A stretch of DNA of 64,000 bases from Blastomonas sp. AAP53 (GCF_000331245.1 NZ_ANFZ01000018.1:1-64000), one strand, 5' to 3'. Counted from the first letter of the stretch, positions 23,995-33,385 are shown. Notes: generated from the letters alone by a model not told the origin. A program made the numbers and translations.

Positions 23995-25872
23995 ATGCCC
24001 GCCACCATCATTCAGACCAACACCACCCCGTTCGAGAAGCAGACCATCGATCCGGTCAGCCTCGACATCATCGAAAACGCGCTGCGCAACGCGCGCATTG
24101 AAATGGACGCGACGCTGGTGCGTACCGCCATGTCGCCCGGCATCCGCGAACAGGGCGATGCCTTCCCGCTGATCGCAGACCATCTCGGTCGCATGATCGT
24201 CGGCCAGTTCGGCAGCTTCATCGGCGGCTTCCTCGAGGGCTATGACGGCACGCTCGAGGATGGCGACATGATCTTCCTGTCCGATCCCTATTCGGTCGGC
24301 GGCGCGATCAGCCATTGCAACGACTGGCTGGTGCTGCTGCCCGTGTTCAAGGACGGCCGCCTGCTCGCCTATACCGCGATGTTCGGCCACCAGAGCGACA
24401 TCGGCGGCAAGGTTCCCGGATCGATGCCGATCGATGCGACCAACATCTTCCAGGAGGGCGTGCGCATTCCGCCGGTGAAGATCTACAAGCAGGGCGTCTA
24501 TAACGAGGACCTGGTCAAGCTGGTGCTGCACCAGAGCCGCACGCCTGCGTGGTGCGCGGCCGACCTCAACGCGCTGATCGCCTCGTGCCGCGTGGCCGCG
24601 CGCCGCGTCATCGAGATGAGTGAGCGCTTCGGCGTCGATACCTATGTCTCGGCGACGCAGGAACTGCTCGCACGCAACCATCGCGCGATGAAGGTGCTGC
24701 TGTCTCAGGCGATCAGCGAAGATCCGGTGAGCTTCGAGGATTACATCTGTGACGACGGCATGGGCTATGGCCCGTACAAGCTGAAGTGCACGATGTGGCG
24801 CGATGGCGACAAGGTGATCCTCGATTTCGACGGCACCGATCCGCAAAGCCAGGCCTCGATCAACTTCCTGCTCAACGAGAACATGTTCAAGATGTTCTTC
24901 GGCATCTACATGATCATGGTCTTCGATCCGCAGATCCTGTTCAACGACGGGTTCTACGACCTGATCGAGGTGCGCATTCCCGATGGGTCGCTGCTCAAGC
25001 CGCGCTATCCCGCCGCGCTGTCGGGCCGCACCCACGCACTGGGCCGCATCTTCGACATCCTGGGCGGGCTGCTCGGCCAGAAGACGCCCGAGTTTTTGAA
25101 CGCCGCCGGTTTCTCCTCGTCGCCGCACCTGTTCTATGCGGGCACCGACAAGAAGGGTGACTGGTTCCAGCTGTTCCAGATCGGCTTTGGCGGCATTCCG
25201 GGGCGGCCGATGGGCGATGGCCCCGATGGCCATTCGCTGTGGCCGGGCTTTACCAACGTGCCCAACGAGTTCCTCGAGCGGTACTTCCCACTGGTGATCG
25301 AACGCTATGAGACCGTGCCCGACAGCGGCGGCGCAGGCCTGCACCGCGGCGGCAATGGCATTATCATGACCTACCGCTTCCTCGAGCCCGGCGTCATCGC
25401 CATCCACGATGATCGCTGGTTCGTGCCGCCCTGGGGCGTCAACGGCGGCAAGCCAGGCGCGCGCGCGCGCAAGATCCTGGAAAAGGCCGATGGCACGCAG
25501 ACCATCGTCGGCAACAAGGTCGAGGACGTCCGCATCGAAGCGGGCGATGTGCTGCACTTCATCACCTGGGGCGGCGGCGGCTGGGGCGATCCGCTGGAGC
25601 GCGCACCCGAGCTGGTCGCCAAGGAAATCCGCCAGGGGCTGGTGACGTCCGAAGGCGCGAAGGCCTATGGCGTGATCGCCGATGCCGATGGCGTGCTCGA
25701 CATGGCCGCTACCGAGGCGCTGCGCACCAAGATGCGCGCTGAGCGCAGCGATCTGCCCTTGTTCGATTACGGCCCGAGCATTGAGGAGCTGCGTGCCAAC
25801 TGCCTCGCTGAAACCGGGCTGCCCGCACCGATCCAGCCGCGCTGGAATACGCACGCCATCGCTGCAGAATAA
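23995..25872 (+). CDS. Hydantoinase/oxoprolinase family, B subunit (HyuB-like)
   Basis: Partner subunit of 625 residues. Signatures are ARIEMDATLVRTAMSPGIREQGD near residue 33, SDPYSVGGAISHCND near residue 98, GHQSDIGGKVPGS near residue 131 (metal ligands in the family) and the C-terminal GGGWGDPLERAPE. It completes the two-subunit HyuA/HyuB enzyme whose B subunit binds the ring or carbonyl substrate. Coupled spacing to HyuA (four bases) and to the CoA transferase (twelve bases) puts all three in one operon. An acetophenone-carboxylase-like reaction would produce a beta-keto acid that a CoA transferase and a lyase could process; this is inference. Confidence 0.9.
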   Translation: MPATIIQTNTTPFEKQTIDPVSLDIIENALRNARIEMDATLVRTAMSPGIREQGDAFPLIADHLGRMIVGQFGSFIGGFLEGYDGTLEDGDMIFLSDPYSVGGAISHCNDWLVLLPVFKDGRLLAYTAMFGHQSDIGGKVPGSMPIDATNIFQEGVRIPPVKIYKQGVYNEDLVKLVLHQSRTPAWCAADLNALIASCRVAARRVIEMSERFGVDTYVSATQELLARNHRAMKVLLSQAISEDPVSFEDYICDDGMGYGPYKLKCTMWRDGDKVILDFDGTDPQSQASINFLLNENMFKMFFGIYMIMVFDPQILFNDGFYDLIEVRIPDGSLLKPRYPAALSGRTHALGRIFDILGGLLGQKTPEFLNAAGFSSSPHLFYAGTDKKGDWFQLFQIGFGGIPGRPMGDGPDGHSLWPGFTNVPNEFLERYFPLVIERYETVPDSGGAGLHRGGNGIIMTYRFLEPGVIAIHDDRWFVPPWGVNGGKPGARARKILEKADGTQTIVGNKVEDVRIEAGDVLHFITWGGGGWGDPLERAPELVAKEIRQGLVTSEGAKAYGVIADADGVLDMAATEALRTKMRAERSDLPLFDYGPSIEELRANCLAETGLPAPIQPRWNTHAIAAE

Positions 25873-25884
25873 GGGAAACACTCG

Positions 25885-27096
25885 ATGAACCAGGAGAACC
25901 AGGGTGCATTGGCGGGCATCCGTGTCATCGAACTGGGGCAGCTGATTGCAGGACCGTTCTGCGGCCAGCTGCTGGGTGACATGGGCGCGGAAGTCATCAA
26001 GGTCGAACCCCCCGCCGTCGATGGCAAGGGCGGGGGCGATCCGATGCGCGCCTGGGGTCATGGCGAACACAAATTGTGGTGGGAGGTCGTTGCCCGCAAC
26101 AAGAAGTCGGTCAGCGCCAACCTGCGCGTGCCGGAAGGGCAGGAGATCGTGCGCAAGCTGATCGCACAGGCCGATATCCTGATCGAGAACTTCAAGCCCG
26201 GCACGATCGAGAAATGGGGGCTGGGACCTGATGCACTGCACGCCATCAACCCGCGGCTGATCATCGTGCGCGTGTCAGGCTATGGCCAGACGGGGCCGTA
26301 TTCATCGCGCGCTGGCTTTGGCGGTATCGGCGAGGCGATGGGCGGATGGCGCGCGATCGTCGGTGATCCCGATCGCCCGCCCAGCCGCATGGGGGTTTCG
26401 ATCGGGGATTCGCTCGCTGCCACTTATGGCTGCATGGGCGCGCTTGCCGCGCTGCATGCCAGGGAGCGCACCGGCAAGGGCCAGGTTGTCGACAGCGCGC
26501 TCTATGAAGCCGTGCTGCAGGTGATGGAAAGCCTGGTGCCCGAATATATGGTCGGCGGCCATGTCCGCCAGCGCACCGGATCGATCCTGGAAGGCGTCGC
26601 GCCAAGCAATGTCTATCAGTGCAGCGATGGCGAATATCTGATCGGCGCCAACCAGGATGCGGTGTTCGCGCGGCTGTGCGCGGCGATGGGGCGGCCTGAG
26701 CTCGCCAGCGATCCGCGCTACGCCACCCATCTGGCGCGCGGCGAGCGGCAGAAGGAGCTCGACGACCTGATCGAAGCCTGGACCAAGACGCTCACCGTCG
26801 CTGAGGTCGAGGCGCTGATGATCGAGTTCAGCGTGCCCGCGGGCCGGATTTTCGGTGCATCGGACATGCTGGAGGACGAGCACTTCAAGGCGCGCGAGGC
26901 TTTGGTCGAGGTGGACAGCCCGCGCTGGGGCAAATTCGCCATGCAGAACAGCTTTCCCAAGCTGTCCGACACGCCGAGCAGCATCCGCACGCTCGCCCCG
27001 CAGAGCATCGGCGAGCATAATGCTGAAGTTTATGGCGATCTGCTGGGGCTCGACGAACAGGCTATCGCCGAGCTGAAGGCGACGGGCGCGGTGTAA
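25885..27096 (+). CDS. CaiB/BaiF family CoA transferase
   Basis: Family III CoA transferase of 403 residues with the interlocked fold. IRVIELGQLIAGPFCGQLLGDMGAEVIKVEPP opens the protein; ADILIENFKPG is the usual CoA loop, and D in SIGDSLAATYGCMGAL is the expected catalytic Asp. It transfers CoA between carboxylic acids without hydrolysis. As the last gene of the plus operon it would activate the acid produced by HyuA/HyuB so that the HMG-CoA-lyase-like enzyme can cleave it. Donor and acceptor acids are unknown. Confidence 0.9.
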   Translation: MNQENQGALAGIRVIELGQLIAGPFCGQLLGDMGAEVIKVEPPAVDGKGGGDPMRAWGHGEHKLWWEVVARNKKSVSANLRVPEGQEIVRKLIAQADILIENFKPGTIEKWGLGPDALHAINPRLIIVRVSGYGQTGPYSSRAGFGGIGEAMGGWRAIVGDPDRPPSRMGVSIGDSLAATYGCMGALAALHARERTGKGQVVDSALYEAVLQVMESLVPEYMVGGHVRQRTGSILEGVAPSNVYQCSDGEYLIGANQDAVFARLCAAMGRPELASDPRYATHLARGERQKELDDLIEAWTKTLTVAEVEALMIEFSVPAGRIFGASDMLEDEHFKAREALVEVDSPRWGKFAMQNSFPKLSDTPSSIRTLAPQSIGEHNAEVYGDLLGLDEQAIAELKATGAV

Positions 27097-27159
27097 CGCT
27101 TCGGCTGGTTAGCTTCGTTCTCCGGCGAACGCGGGCCGTTGGCATAACCGTTGTGCATA

Positions 27160-27296
27160 CGTCCCTCGACTTCGCTCGGGAACACGGGCGATTGGGACTG
27201 GCGCGTCTTCGATGTCCCATAGGTAACTACACATCCAAGCAGATTATCGGTTTGCTAACGCTCTCCCCCGTCTGTCCCGAGCGAAGTCGAGGGACG
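27160..27296. repeat. Inverted repeat between convergent genes
   Basis: Exact 22-base arms at 27160-27181 and 27275-27296 (core CCCTCGACTTCGCTCGGG and its complement) around a 93-base spacer. The arms have the sequence of a short palindromic repeat widespread in sphingomonad intergenic regions. Lying between the CoA transferase (plus) and cysteine hydrolase (minus), it may terminate both. Confidence 0.75.
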
Positions 27297-27306
27297 TTGT
27301 GCGCCC

Positions 27307-27936
27307 TCATCCCAATCCCGCCAGATGCGCCAGCACTTCGGCCTCGCTGACGACGTCGGCATATTTGGCGTTCATGTCGAACAGGTTCGCCTCGTGCGGG
27401 GCCTGGTGGCGGTCACCGCAGGCATCGGCAACGACGATGGGGATGAAGCCATGGCTTGAGGTGTCGACGCAGCTCGCGCGCACGCAACCGCTGGTCGAAA
27501 GTCCGGTCAAAATCACGCTGTCCACGCCCATCGCGGTCAAGGTCGCGGCGAGCGAGGTGCCGAAGAACGCGCTGGGATATTGCTTGGAAATCACCAGTTC
27601 ATCGGCATTGGGCTCGAGCCCTTCAGGCCATGCGCCCATCGGTGAACCGGCGACGAACACCTCAAGCAACGGCGTCTTCTGCATGAAGCGCCCGCCATCG
27701 ACCATGCTGGGGTGATAGACGACATTGGTGTAGATGATCGGGATGCCCACTACGCGCGCGGCATCGCGCACGCGGATGGCGCTGGCCAGTGCATCCTCCA
27801 CGCCTGCAAACAGCACGCAATCCGGGTCGAAATAGGCCTGGACGAAATCGATCAGCAGCAGCGCGGGGCGCTTGCCGAAGCCGATGCGGTTGCCGAACAC
27901 CCCGGCATAGTTCGATTGCGCGTCTGATGCCGTCAT
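27307..27936 (-). CDS. Isochorismatase-fold cysteine hydrolase (N-carbamoyl/maleamate amidase type)
   Basis: Hydrolase of 209 residues with the isochorismatase fold. The catalytic triad is visible: D in LLLIDFVQAYF (near 30), K in LVISKQYPSAFFGT (near 118) and nucleophilic Cys in LTGLSTSGCVRA (near 151). With the Asp-Lys-Cys triad this is the amidase group (N-carbamoylsarcosine amidase, maleamate amidase, nicotinamidase) rather than true isochorismatase. It is convergent with the plus operon but probably belongs to the same pathway, opening or deaminating an amide intermediate. It has its own promoter region upstream of 27936. No copy of the GntR palindrome was noticed there. Confidence 0.85.
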   Translation of the reverse strand: MTASDAQSNYAGVFGNRIGFGKRPALLLIDFVQAYFDPDCVLFAGVEDALASAIRVRDAARVVGIPIIYTNVVYHPSMVDGGRFMQKTPLLEVFVAGSPMGAWPEGLEPNADELVISKQYPSAFFGTSLAATLTAMGVDSVILTGLSTSGCVRASCVDTSSHGFIPIVVADACGDRHQAPHEANLFDMNAKYADVVSEAEVLAHLAGLG

Positions 27937-28005
27937 GACCTGTTGCTCCCCCGTTCGATCAGGCTGCGCGCGCCGATTCGCGCGTGCAATGCCGAAAGGA
28001 TAAGC

Positions 28006-29349
28006 TCAACAGGCTGGGGCGGCGGAATGCAAGCGGCTGGCTCCGCTGTGCGGATGAATGGCCCCGCGAAAACCATCGAACTGTGCCGCGATCACGCGAG
28101 CATAGGGTTCAGAGCCTTGAGCCAGCACCAGATCGCTGTCCTCCCAAAAAAGCAGCCCGCGCCGTTCGAATTCGGTCAGAACGGCGCGGGCAGTAGGGAG
28201 GAACTCTTGCGGCAGGGTGGCGCGGCCCTGGCACAGCAATGCGTTGATGATGGCACTTCGCCGCGCATCGTCGGCATTGAGCGAGACGCCGCGTGTTGCC
28301 GTCAACCGACCCTCGCCGATGAGGGTGCGATAGGGGCCTGCGTTCTTCTCGTTCTGCACGATCAGGCCGGGAAGAATGCTGATCGCGCTCGCGCCGAAGC
28401 CCAGCAGTGATGTCGCGCCGTCGTGCGTGAAGCCCTGGAAGTTGCGGTTCACCCGGTTCTCGCGCGCGGCAACCGCCAGCGGATCGCCGGGCAGGGCGAA
28501 ATGATCGAACCCGACAGGCACATAGCCGGCAGCGGTGAGCGTGAGGTAACCGAACGCGGCCTGCTCGAAGCGTTCGCGGTCATCCGGCAGATCGCTGGCG
28601 TCGATCCGCTTCTGCCGGGGGATCATGGCGGGCAGATGCGCATAGCCGAACAGCGCGATGCGGCTGGGGGCGAGGCGGATCGTCTGTTGCAGCGTGGCGT
28701 CGAGATCATCGAGATGCTGGCCGGGCAGGCCGTACATCAGATCGAAATTGATCGCATCGATGCCGCGCATCCGAAGCGACGTCATTGCCGTTTCGATATG
28801 GTCCAGCGGCTGGATACGGCCGATCGCGGCCTGAATGTGCGGGGCAAAGGTCTGAACGCCCATGCTGACCCGGGTTACCTGAGACGAGGCCAGCACCAGC
28901 GCCCATTCGGAGGTGAAATTGCGCGGGTCGATCTCGATCGAGATTTCGGGGCGGCTGCAATCGAACACCGTCATGATCCGGTCGAGCAGACGGACGAACT
29001 CGACCGGCGCGATCGCATTGGGGCTGCCGCCGCCAAAGGCGATATGCTTCACCCGTCCGCGCCCACCCAGCCGCTTGGCGACCAGCGCAATCTCGGCGCG
29101 CAGCGCGGTGAGATAATCGGTCAGCCGGTGCTTGCGGTTGGCGGCCCCCGTGTTGCATCCGCAATACCAGCAGATCTGCTCGCAATAGGGGATATGGATG
29201 TACAGCGACAGCGCCGTCCCCGATTCCACGCCATCGAGCGCGCGCATATACTCTGCGGCCCCCACATCCTCGCCGAAATCGGCGGCGGTGGGGTAGCTCG
29301 TGTAGCGCGGCACGGGGCGGCTGAGCAGATCGGGGTGATAGGTCCACAT
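28006..29349 (-). CDS. hemN: Oxygen-independent coproporphyrinogen III oxidase
   Basis: Radical SAM enzyme of 447 residues that decarboxylates coproporphyrinogen III in haem synthesis without oxygen. The N-terminus is typical (LLSRPVPRYTSYPTAADF), the iron-sulphur motif is CEQICWYCGCN with CxxxCxxC (near residues 55-61), and the HemN C-terminal domain follows with FQGFTHDGATSLLGFGASAIS. The LPRYTSYPTA start and length fit true HemN rather than HemW. A TTGAC-N4-GTCAA box 34 bases upstream of the start codon indicates activation by an FNR-type regulator at low oxygen, matching the cco operon and the FNR gene in this window. Confidence 0.95.
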   Translation of the reverse strand: MWTYHPDLLSRPVPRYTSYPTAADFGEDVGAAEYMRALDGVESGTALSLYIHIPYCEQICWYCGCNTGAANRKHRLTDYLTALRAEIALVAKRLGGRGRVKHIAFGGGSPNAIAPVEFVRLLDRIMTVFDCSRPEISIEIDPRNFTSEWALVLASSQVTRVSMGVQTFAPHIQAAIGRIQPLDHIETAMTSLRMRGIDAINFDLMYGLPGQHLDDLDATLQQTIRLAPSRIALFGYAHLPAMIPRQKRIDASDLPDDRERFEQAAFGYLTLTAAGYVPVGFDHFALPGDPLAVAARENRVNRNFQGFTHDGATSLLGFGASAISILPGLIVQNEKNAGPYRTLIGEGRLTATRGVSLNADDARRSAIINALLCQGRATLPQEFLPTARAVLTEFERRGLLFWEDSDLVLAQGSEPYARVIAAQFDGFRGAIHPHSGASRLHSAAPAC

Positions 29350-29383
29350 GCCTGCACCTTATGGGGCCTGGGCACAGGGGTCT

Positions 29384-29397
29384 TTGACGGAGGTCAA
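29384..29397. promoter_or_regulatory. FNR-type box upstream of hemN
   Basis: TTGACGGAGGTCAA, a fully symmetrical TTGAC-N4-GTCAA, 35-48 bases before the hemN start. It deviates from the FNR/FixK consensus TTGAT-N4-ATCAA only by symmetrical C/G changes. An FNR homologue is encoded at 43508-44200. Confidence 0.75.
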
Positions 29398-29465
29398 AAT
29401 TGGCAGGTCTTGCGCAATAGTTTCAATGGCGGTTGGCCAGAGTGCGGCGCACCTGCCACGCGGCT

Positions 29466-31289
29466 TCAGAAATTCGACCAGTCGTCGTCGGAAACATCGG
29501 GCTTCAGCGCCAGGTTGCCCGAAACCATCGGCGCGCGGGTCCTGGTGCGCTGTGGTTGCCGGTGGGCCGGCATCCGCGCGGCATCAGGCCTGCGCGATCC
29601 GGTTTCAAAGGCCTGGACCATGTTCGCCAGATCGGTCGCCTCTTCGGCCAGGCTGCGGGCCGCGGCGTTCGACTGTTCGACCATCGCGGCGTTCTGCTGC
29701 GTCATCTTGTCCATTTCACCGACCGACAGGTTCACCTGCTGCAGCCGTTGCGCCTGATTTTGTGCGGAATCGGCAATTTCGGTGATCCGCGCGTTGATCG
29801 CGGCCACGCGTTCGCCGATCTGCAGCAGCACCGATCCGGTTTCATCGACCATCGCCACGCCTTCTGCGACCGACTCGTTCGACGCATTGATCAGTGCCTT
29901 GATGTCGCTGGCGGCATCGGCCGATCGCTGCGCCAGCGCGCGGACCTCGTTCGCCACAACGGCAAAGCCCTTGCCCGCGTCGCCGGCACGGGCCGCCTCG
30001 ACGCCGGCGTTCAGCGCCAGCAGATTGGTCTGGAAAGCGATGCCATCAATCACATCGATGATGTTGGTGATCTGGTTGGCGGATTTCTGGATATTGCCCA
30101 TGGCACCCACGGCGCGGTTGACGACGGTTGCCCCTTCGCTGGTGCTGCTGTGCGCATCGGACACCTGGCGCCCCACCTCCAGTGCGCTGCGCGCGGTTTT
30201 CTGCACCATCTCGGTGACCTCGTGCATTGCAGCAGCGCTCTCTTCCAGATTGGCCGCCTGCTTTTCCGTGCGCTGCGCCAGGTCACCCGACGCAGAGCGG
30301 ATTTCCGCTGCGCCGGTGAGCACGTTGCTGGTCGATGATGTGGTGTGGGCCAGTACGTCGCACAGTTCGTCGGTTGCGCTGTTGTAGCTGATGCGCAGGG
30401 CCTCGAATTCCGGCGGGAACGGGGTGCTGATGCGATGGGTCAGGTTCTTGGCCGCCAGCGCTTCCAGCCCTGCCGTCAGTTCGCGCACCATCACCAGTTG
30501 CTGTTCGGCAGCGACGGACATGAGCGATGACTGGCGGAACACCTCGATGGCTGAAACCATCTCGGCAATCTCGGTCATCGGCGTGTTCACCTGCGTTTTG
30601 ACGTCCAGATTGCCGGCCGCCATTGCGCGCATCACATCGGCCACGGCCTTGAGCGGGTTGGTGATGTGGCGCCCCAGCAGCACGTTCGCCGCTGCCAGCA
30701 CCAGTGCCAGCACAAGGCCCGCCAGCACCATCGTCCAGATGGCAAAGGAGACATGTTCAGCGCCGGTTGTGCGCGCGGTTTGCTGGAACGCGCCGCTTTG
30801 CGTCACCAGCGTGTCGATCTCGCGGCGGTGCTGGGCATAGGCCTTGGCCAACCGATCAACGCTGGCCGCTACGGCTGCCTCATCGCCACGCTTCAGACTG
30901 GGGATGAGCGACGTGTCGACTTCCGCAAAGAACCGACTGGCTGGCGCGTCTACCTGCTTCAACTGAGCTTTCAGCTCATCAGGCAGGGTTGATGCAGCCC
31001 AGTATTCCTGCCGAGCGTGATATTCGTCCTGCAGCTGCTTGAGCCGATCCATATGCCGCTGGGCAAGCTGCGGTTCGGCCATTGCCAATCGCGCTTCGAG
31101 ATAGGATTCAATCAGGTAGACGGGGGGCGGCAATATGTCGGCAATCAGATCGGACGATTGCTGGTTGAGGTTCGAAATGGGGCCGCCCACGCTGATCGTG
31201 TTGATGGTGACGCCGATGTAAAGCGCCGCGACTGCGACGGTGGAGAAGATGATCGCTGATCCTGCCAGTAGAGCCCTGCTGATATTCAC
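29466..31289 (-). CDS. Methyl-accepting chemotaxis protein (paralogue 1)
   Basis: Chemoreceptor of 607 residues. One membrane helix (6-28) is followed by a periplasmic helical sensor domain (about 30-185), a second membrane helix (190-212) and a HAMP domain. The cytoplasmic coiled-coil signalling domain has the invariant hairpin tip IDGIAFQTNLLALNAGVEAA and FAVVANEVRALAQRSADAA. The last residues are DWSNF, resembling the CheR/CheB-binding pentapeptide NWETF. Start is GTG at 31289 with GGGAGGGG upstream. It is a close paralogue of the next gene (same IADILPPPVYLIESYLEARLA sensor start), so the two arose by tandem duplication. The ligand is unknown. Confidence 0.95.
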   Translation of the reverse strand: MNISRALLAGSAIIFSTVAVAALYIGVTINTISVGGPISNLNQQSSDLIADILPPPVYLIESYLEARLAMAEPQLAQRHMDRLKQLQDEYHARQEYWAASTLPDELKAQLKQVDAPASRFFAEVDTSLIPSLKRGDEAAVAASVDRLAKAYAQHRREIDTLVTQSGAFQQTARTTGAEHVSFAIWTMVLAGLVLALVLAAANVLLGRHITNPLKAVADVMRAMAAGNLDVKTQVNTPMTEIAEMVSAIEVFRQSSLMSVAAEQQLVMVRELTAGLEALAAKNLTHRISTPFPPEFEALRISYNSATDELCDVLAHTTSSTSNVLTGAAEIRSASGDLAQRTEKQAANLEESAAAMHEVTEMVQKTARSALEVGRQVSDAHSSTSEGATVVNRAVGAMGNIQKSANQITNIIDVIDGIAFQTNLLALNAGVEAARAGDAGKGFAVVANEVRALAQRSADAASDIKALINASNESVAEGVAMVDETGSVLLQIGERVAAINARITEIADSAQNQAQRLQQVNLSVGEMDKMTQQNAAMVEQSNAAARSLAEEATDLANMVQAFETGSRRPDAARMPAHRQPQRTRTRAPMVSGNLALKPDVSDDDWSNF

Positions 31290-31558
31290 GATGCATCCCC
31301 TCCCGTCAGCAATCGATTGCCATCATCCCAAGTTACAGATCATTTCGTTCATTCTGGCTCTGCGTCGACCAGTTCAACGCGCGCAGAGTATCACCTCCTT
31401 TACCGAACAACCGGTGAAGTAGTGGTTAATGAACGTTTGACTGTCAGTCGGTGGAGGTAAGGGCCAAGTCCTGTAAGGATTTTCGGGCGTGCCGGTCAGT
31501 GATCAGAGAGTATAGCGGCTCCTTGAGTATCGAATGTTCAAAATCGACTGGTACTTGG

Positions 31559-33385
31559 TCAAAAGTTCGACCAGGCGTCTATCTGGCTGTTGACCTTGAG
31601 CGCCAGATTACCCGACGTTATGGCTGTGCGGGCAGAAGGGCGGTGATGGGGCCGGGTCATGGGCATCCGGCTGACTTCCGCCTTGTGGGCAACGGTCTGG
31701 AATGCCTGAACCAATCCGGCGAGCTGGGTCGCTTCTTCGGAAAGGCTGCGTGCCGCAGCGTTCGACTGCTCGACCATGGCGGCGTTCTGCTGGGTCATCT
31801 TGTCCATTTCGTTCACTGCCATGTTGACCTGTTGCAGACGCAGCGCCTGATTATGGGCTGAAGAGGCGATATCGCTGATCCTGGCATTGATGGCGGCGAC
31901 GCTCTGGCCGATCTGCAGCAGCACCGAACCGGTCTCGTCGACCAGCGCAACGCCCTCCGCAACGGAATCGTTCGACGCGGTGATCAGCGACTTGATGTCG
32001 TGCGCGGCGTCGGCAGAACGCTGGGCCAGCGCGCGCACCTCATTGGCGACAACGGCAAAGCCCTTGCCGGCCTCGCCCGCCCGGGCCGCCTCGACCCCGG
32101 CATTCAATGCCAGCAGATTGGTTTGGAAGGCGATGCCATCGATCACATTGATGATGTTGGTGATCTCGCTGGCGGACTTCTGGATCGTGCCCATGGCAGT
32201 GACCGCGCGATGGACCACCGTGCCGCCGTCGGTAGCGCTGGTGTGCGCTTCCGACACCTGCTTGCCGACCTCTGCGGCGTTCTGCGCGGTCTTGTGCACC
32301 ATTTCGGTGACCTCGCGCATCGCCGCTGCGCTTTCCTCGAGGCTGGCGGCTTGCTGCTCGGTGCGCTGGGCCAGATCGTCCGAAGCGCAGCGGATTTCAC
32401 CTGCGCCGGTCAGCACGTTGCTGGTCGATGATACCGTATGGGTGAGCACTTCGCACAATTCCGCCGTGGTCTTGTTGAAGCTCACCCGCAGCGGGTCATA
32501 TTCGGCCGGAAAGCTCGCATCGATGCGATAGGCCAGGTTCTTGGCCGCCAGGGCATCGAGGCCGGTGGTCAATTCGCGTACAATGAACGCCTGCTTTTCC
32601 TCGGATGCAAGCCGCGCCTGCGAGGATTTGCGGAAGACCTCGATCGCCCGCAGCATGTCCGCGATCTCTTCCATCGGTTGCTGGATGTTCGCCTTCGCCT
32701 CAAGATCGCCGCCCGCCATGCGCCTCATGGCGTCGGCCACCGATTTGAGCGGGTTGATCGCAAATCGGCTGAGAAGGACGTTGGCACCGACCATTACCAC
32801 TGCCAGCACCAGTCCTGCCAGCGCCATGGTCCAGAAGGCGAACGCAACCCGGCTTTCACCGGCCTGTTTTGTTGCGGCCTGATAGGCTGCGGTCTGTGCG
32901 ACAAGGGCATCGATTTCGCGGCGATGGGCAGCATAATCGGCGGCCAGACGCACACCGCTGGTGGCGGCTGCAGCCTGATCGCCGCGCTGCAGGCTGGGCA
33001 GAAGCTGGGTTTCGATCTCGGCATAGAACTGGCGTGCAGGCTGATCGACCCGAACAAGCTGCGCCTTGAGGCTTTCAGGCAGCGTTGAGGTCTCCCAGTG
33101 CTTCTGGCGGGTCTCGTATTCGGCCTTGAGTGTCTGGAGCCGTTCTGTGCGGCGGGCAAGTTCGCGCGGGTTGGTAATCGCCAGCCGCGCTTCGAGGTAG
33201 GATTCGAGGATGTAGACCGGAGGAGGCAGGATATCGGCGACGAGATCAGACGCCTGCTGGTTCTGTTCGGCAATGGGGCCACCTACGCTGATCGTGCTGA
33301 TGGTGCTAGCCAGATACAATGCGGCGGCAGCCACCGTGGCGAAGATGGCAACCGATCCAGTCAGTGTCGCCCGTTTCAAGTCCAT
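31559..33385 (-). CDS. Methyl-accepting chemotaxis protein (paralogue 2)
   Basis: Chemoreceptor of 608 residues with the same plan as its neighbour: membrane helix 8-28, periplasmic sensor to about 190, second helix, HAMP, and a signalling domain with IDGIAFQTNLLALNAGVEAA. It ends AWSNF. The ATG at 33385 was chosen because it begins the membrane helix (MDLKRATLTGSVAIF); the open frame extends 103 codons further without conserved sequence. The 268 bases between the two receptor genes hold a TTAACCA motif at 31421-31430 and a sequence identical to the core of the 16S rRNA 3' end (31390-31401), so each receptor probably has its own promoter. Confidence 0.95.
   Translation of the reverse strand: MDLKRATLTGSVAIFATVAAAALYLASTISTISVGGPIAEQNQQASDLVADILPPPVYILESYLEARLAITNPRELARRTERLQTLKAEYETRQKHWETSTLPESLKAQLVRVDQPARQFYAEIETQLLPSLQRGDQAAAATSGVRLAADYAAHRREIDALVAQTAAYQAATKQAGESRVAFAFWTMALAGLVLAVVMVGANVLLSRFAINPLKSVADAMRRMAGGDLEAKANIQQPMEEIADMLRAIEVFRKSSQARLASEEKQAFIVRELTTGLDALAAKNLAYRIDASFPAEYDPLRVSFNKTTAELCEVLTHTVSSTSNVLTGAGEIRCASDDLAQRTEQQAASLEESAAAMREVTEMVHKTAQNAAEVGKQVSEAHTSATDGGTVVHRAVTAMGTIQKSASEITNIINVIDGIAFQTNLLALNAGVEAARAGEAGKGFAVVANEVRALAQRSADAAHDIKSLITASNDSVAEGVALVDETGSVLLQIGQSVAAINARISDIASSAHNQALRLQQVNMAVNEMDKMTQQNAAMVEQSNAAARSLSEEATQLAGLVQAFQTVAHKAEVSRMPMTRPHHRPSARTAITSGNLALKVNSQIDAWSNF

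Noticed and set aside
21747-26241. Long minus-strand frames opposite HyuA and HyuB
   Set aside because: Both are shadows of conserved genes with all signature motifs on the plus strand.
27307-27936. Calling the cysteine hydrolase and racemase-fold gene a NicF/NicE-type maleamate/maleate branch
   Set aside because: The family pair is the same, but the racemase-fold protein lacks the cysteines essential for maleate isomerase, and no other nicotinate gene is present.
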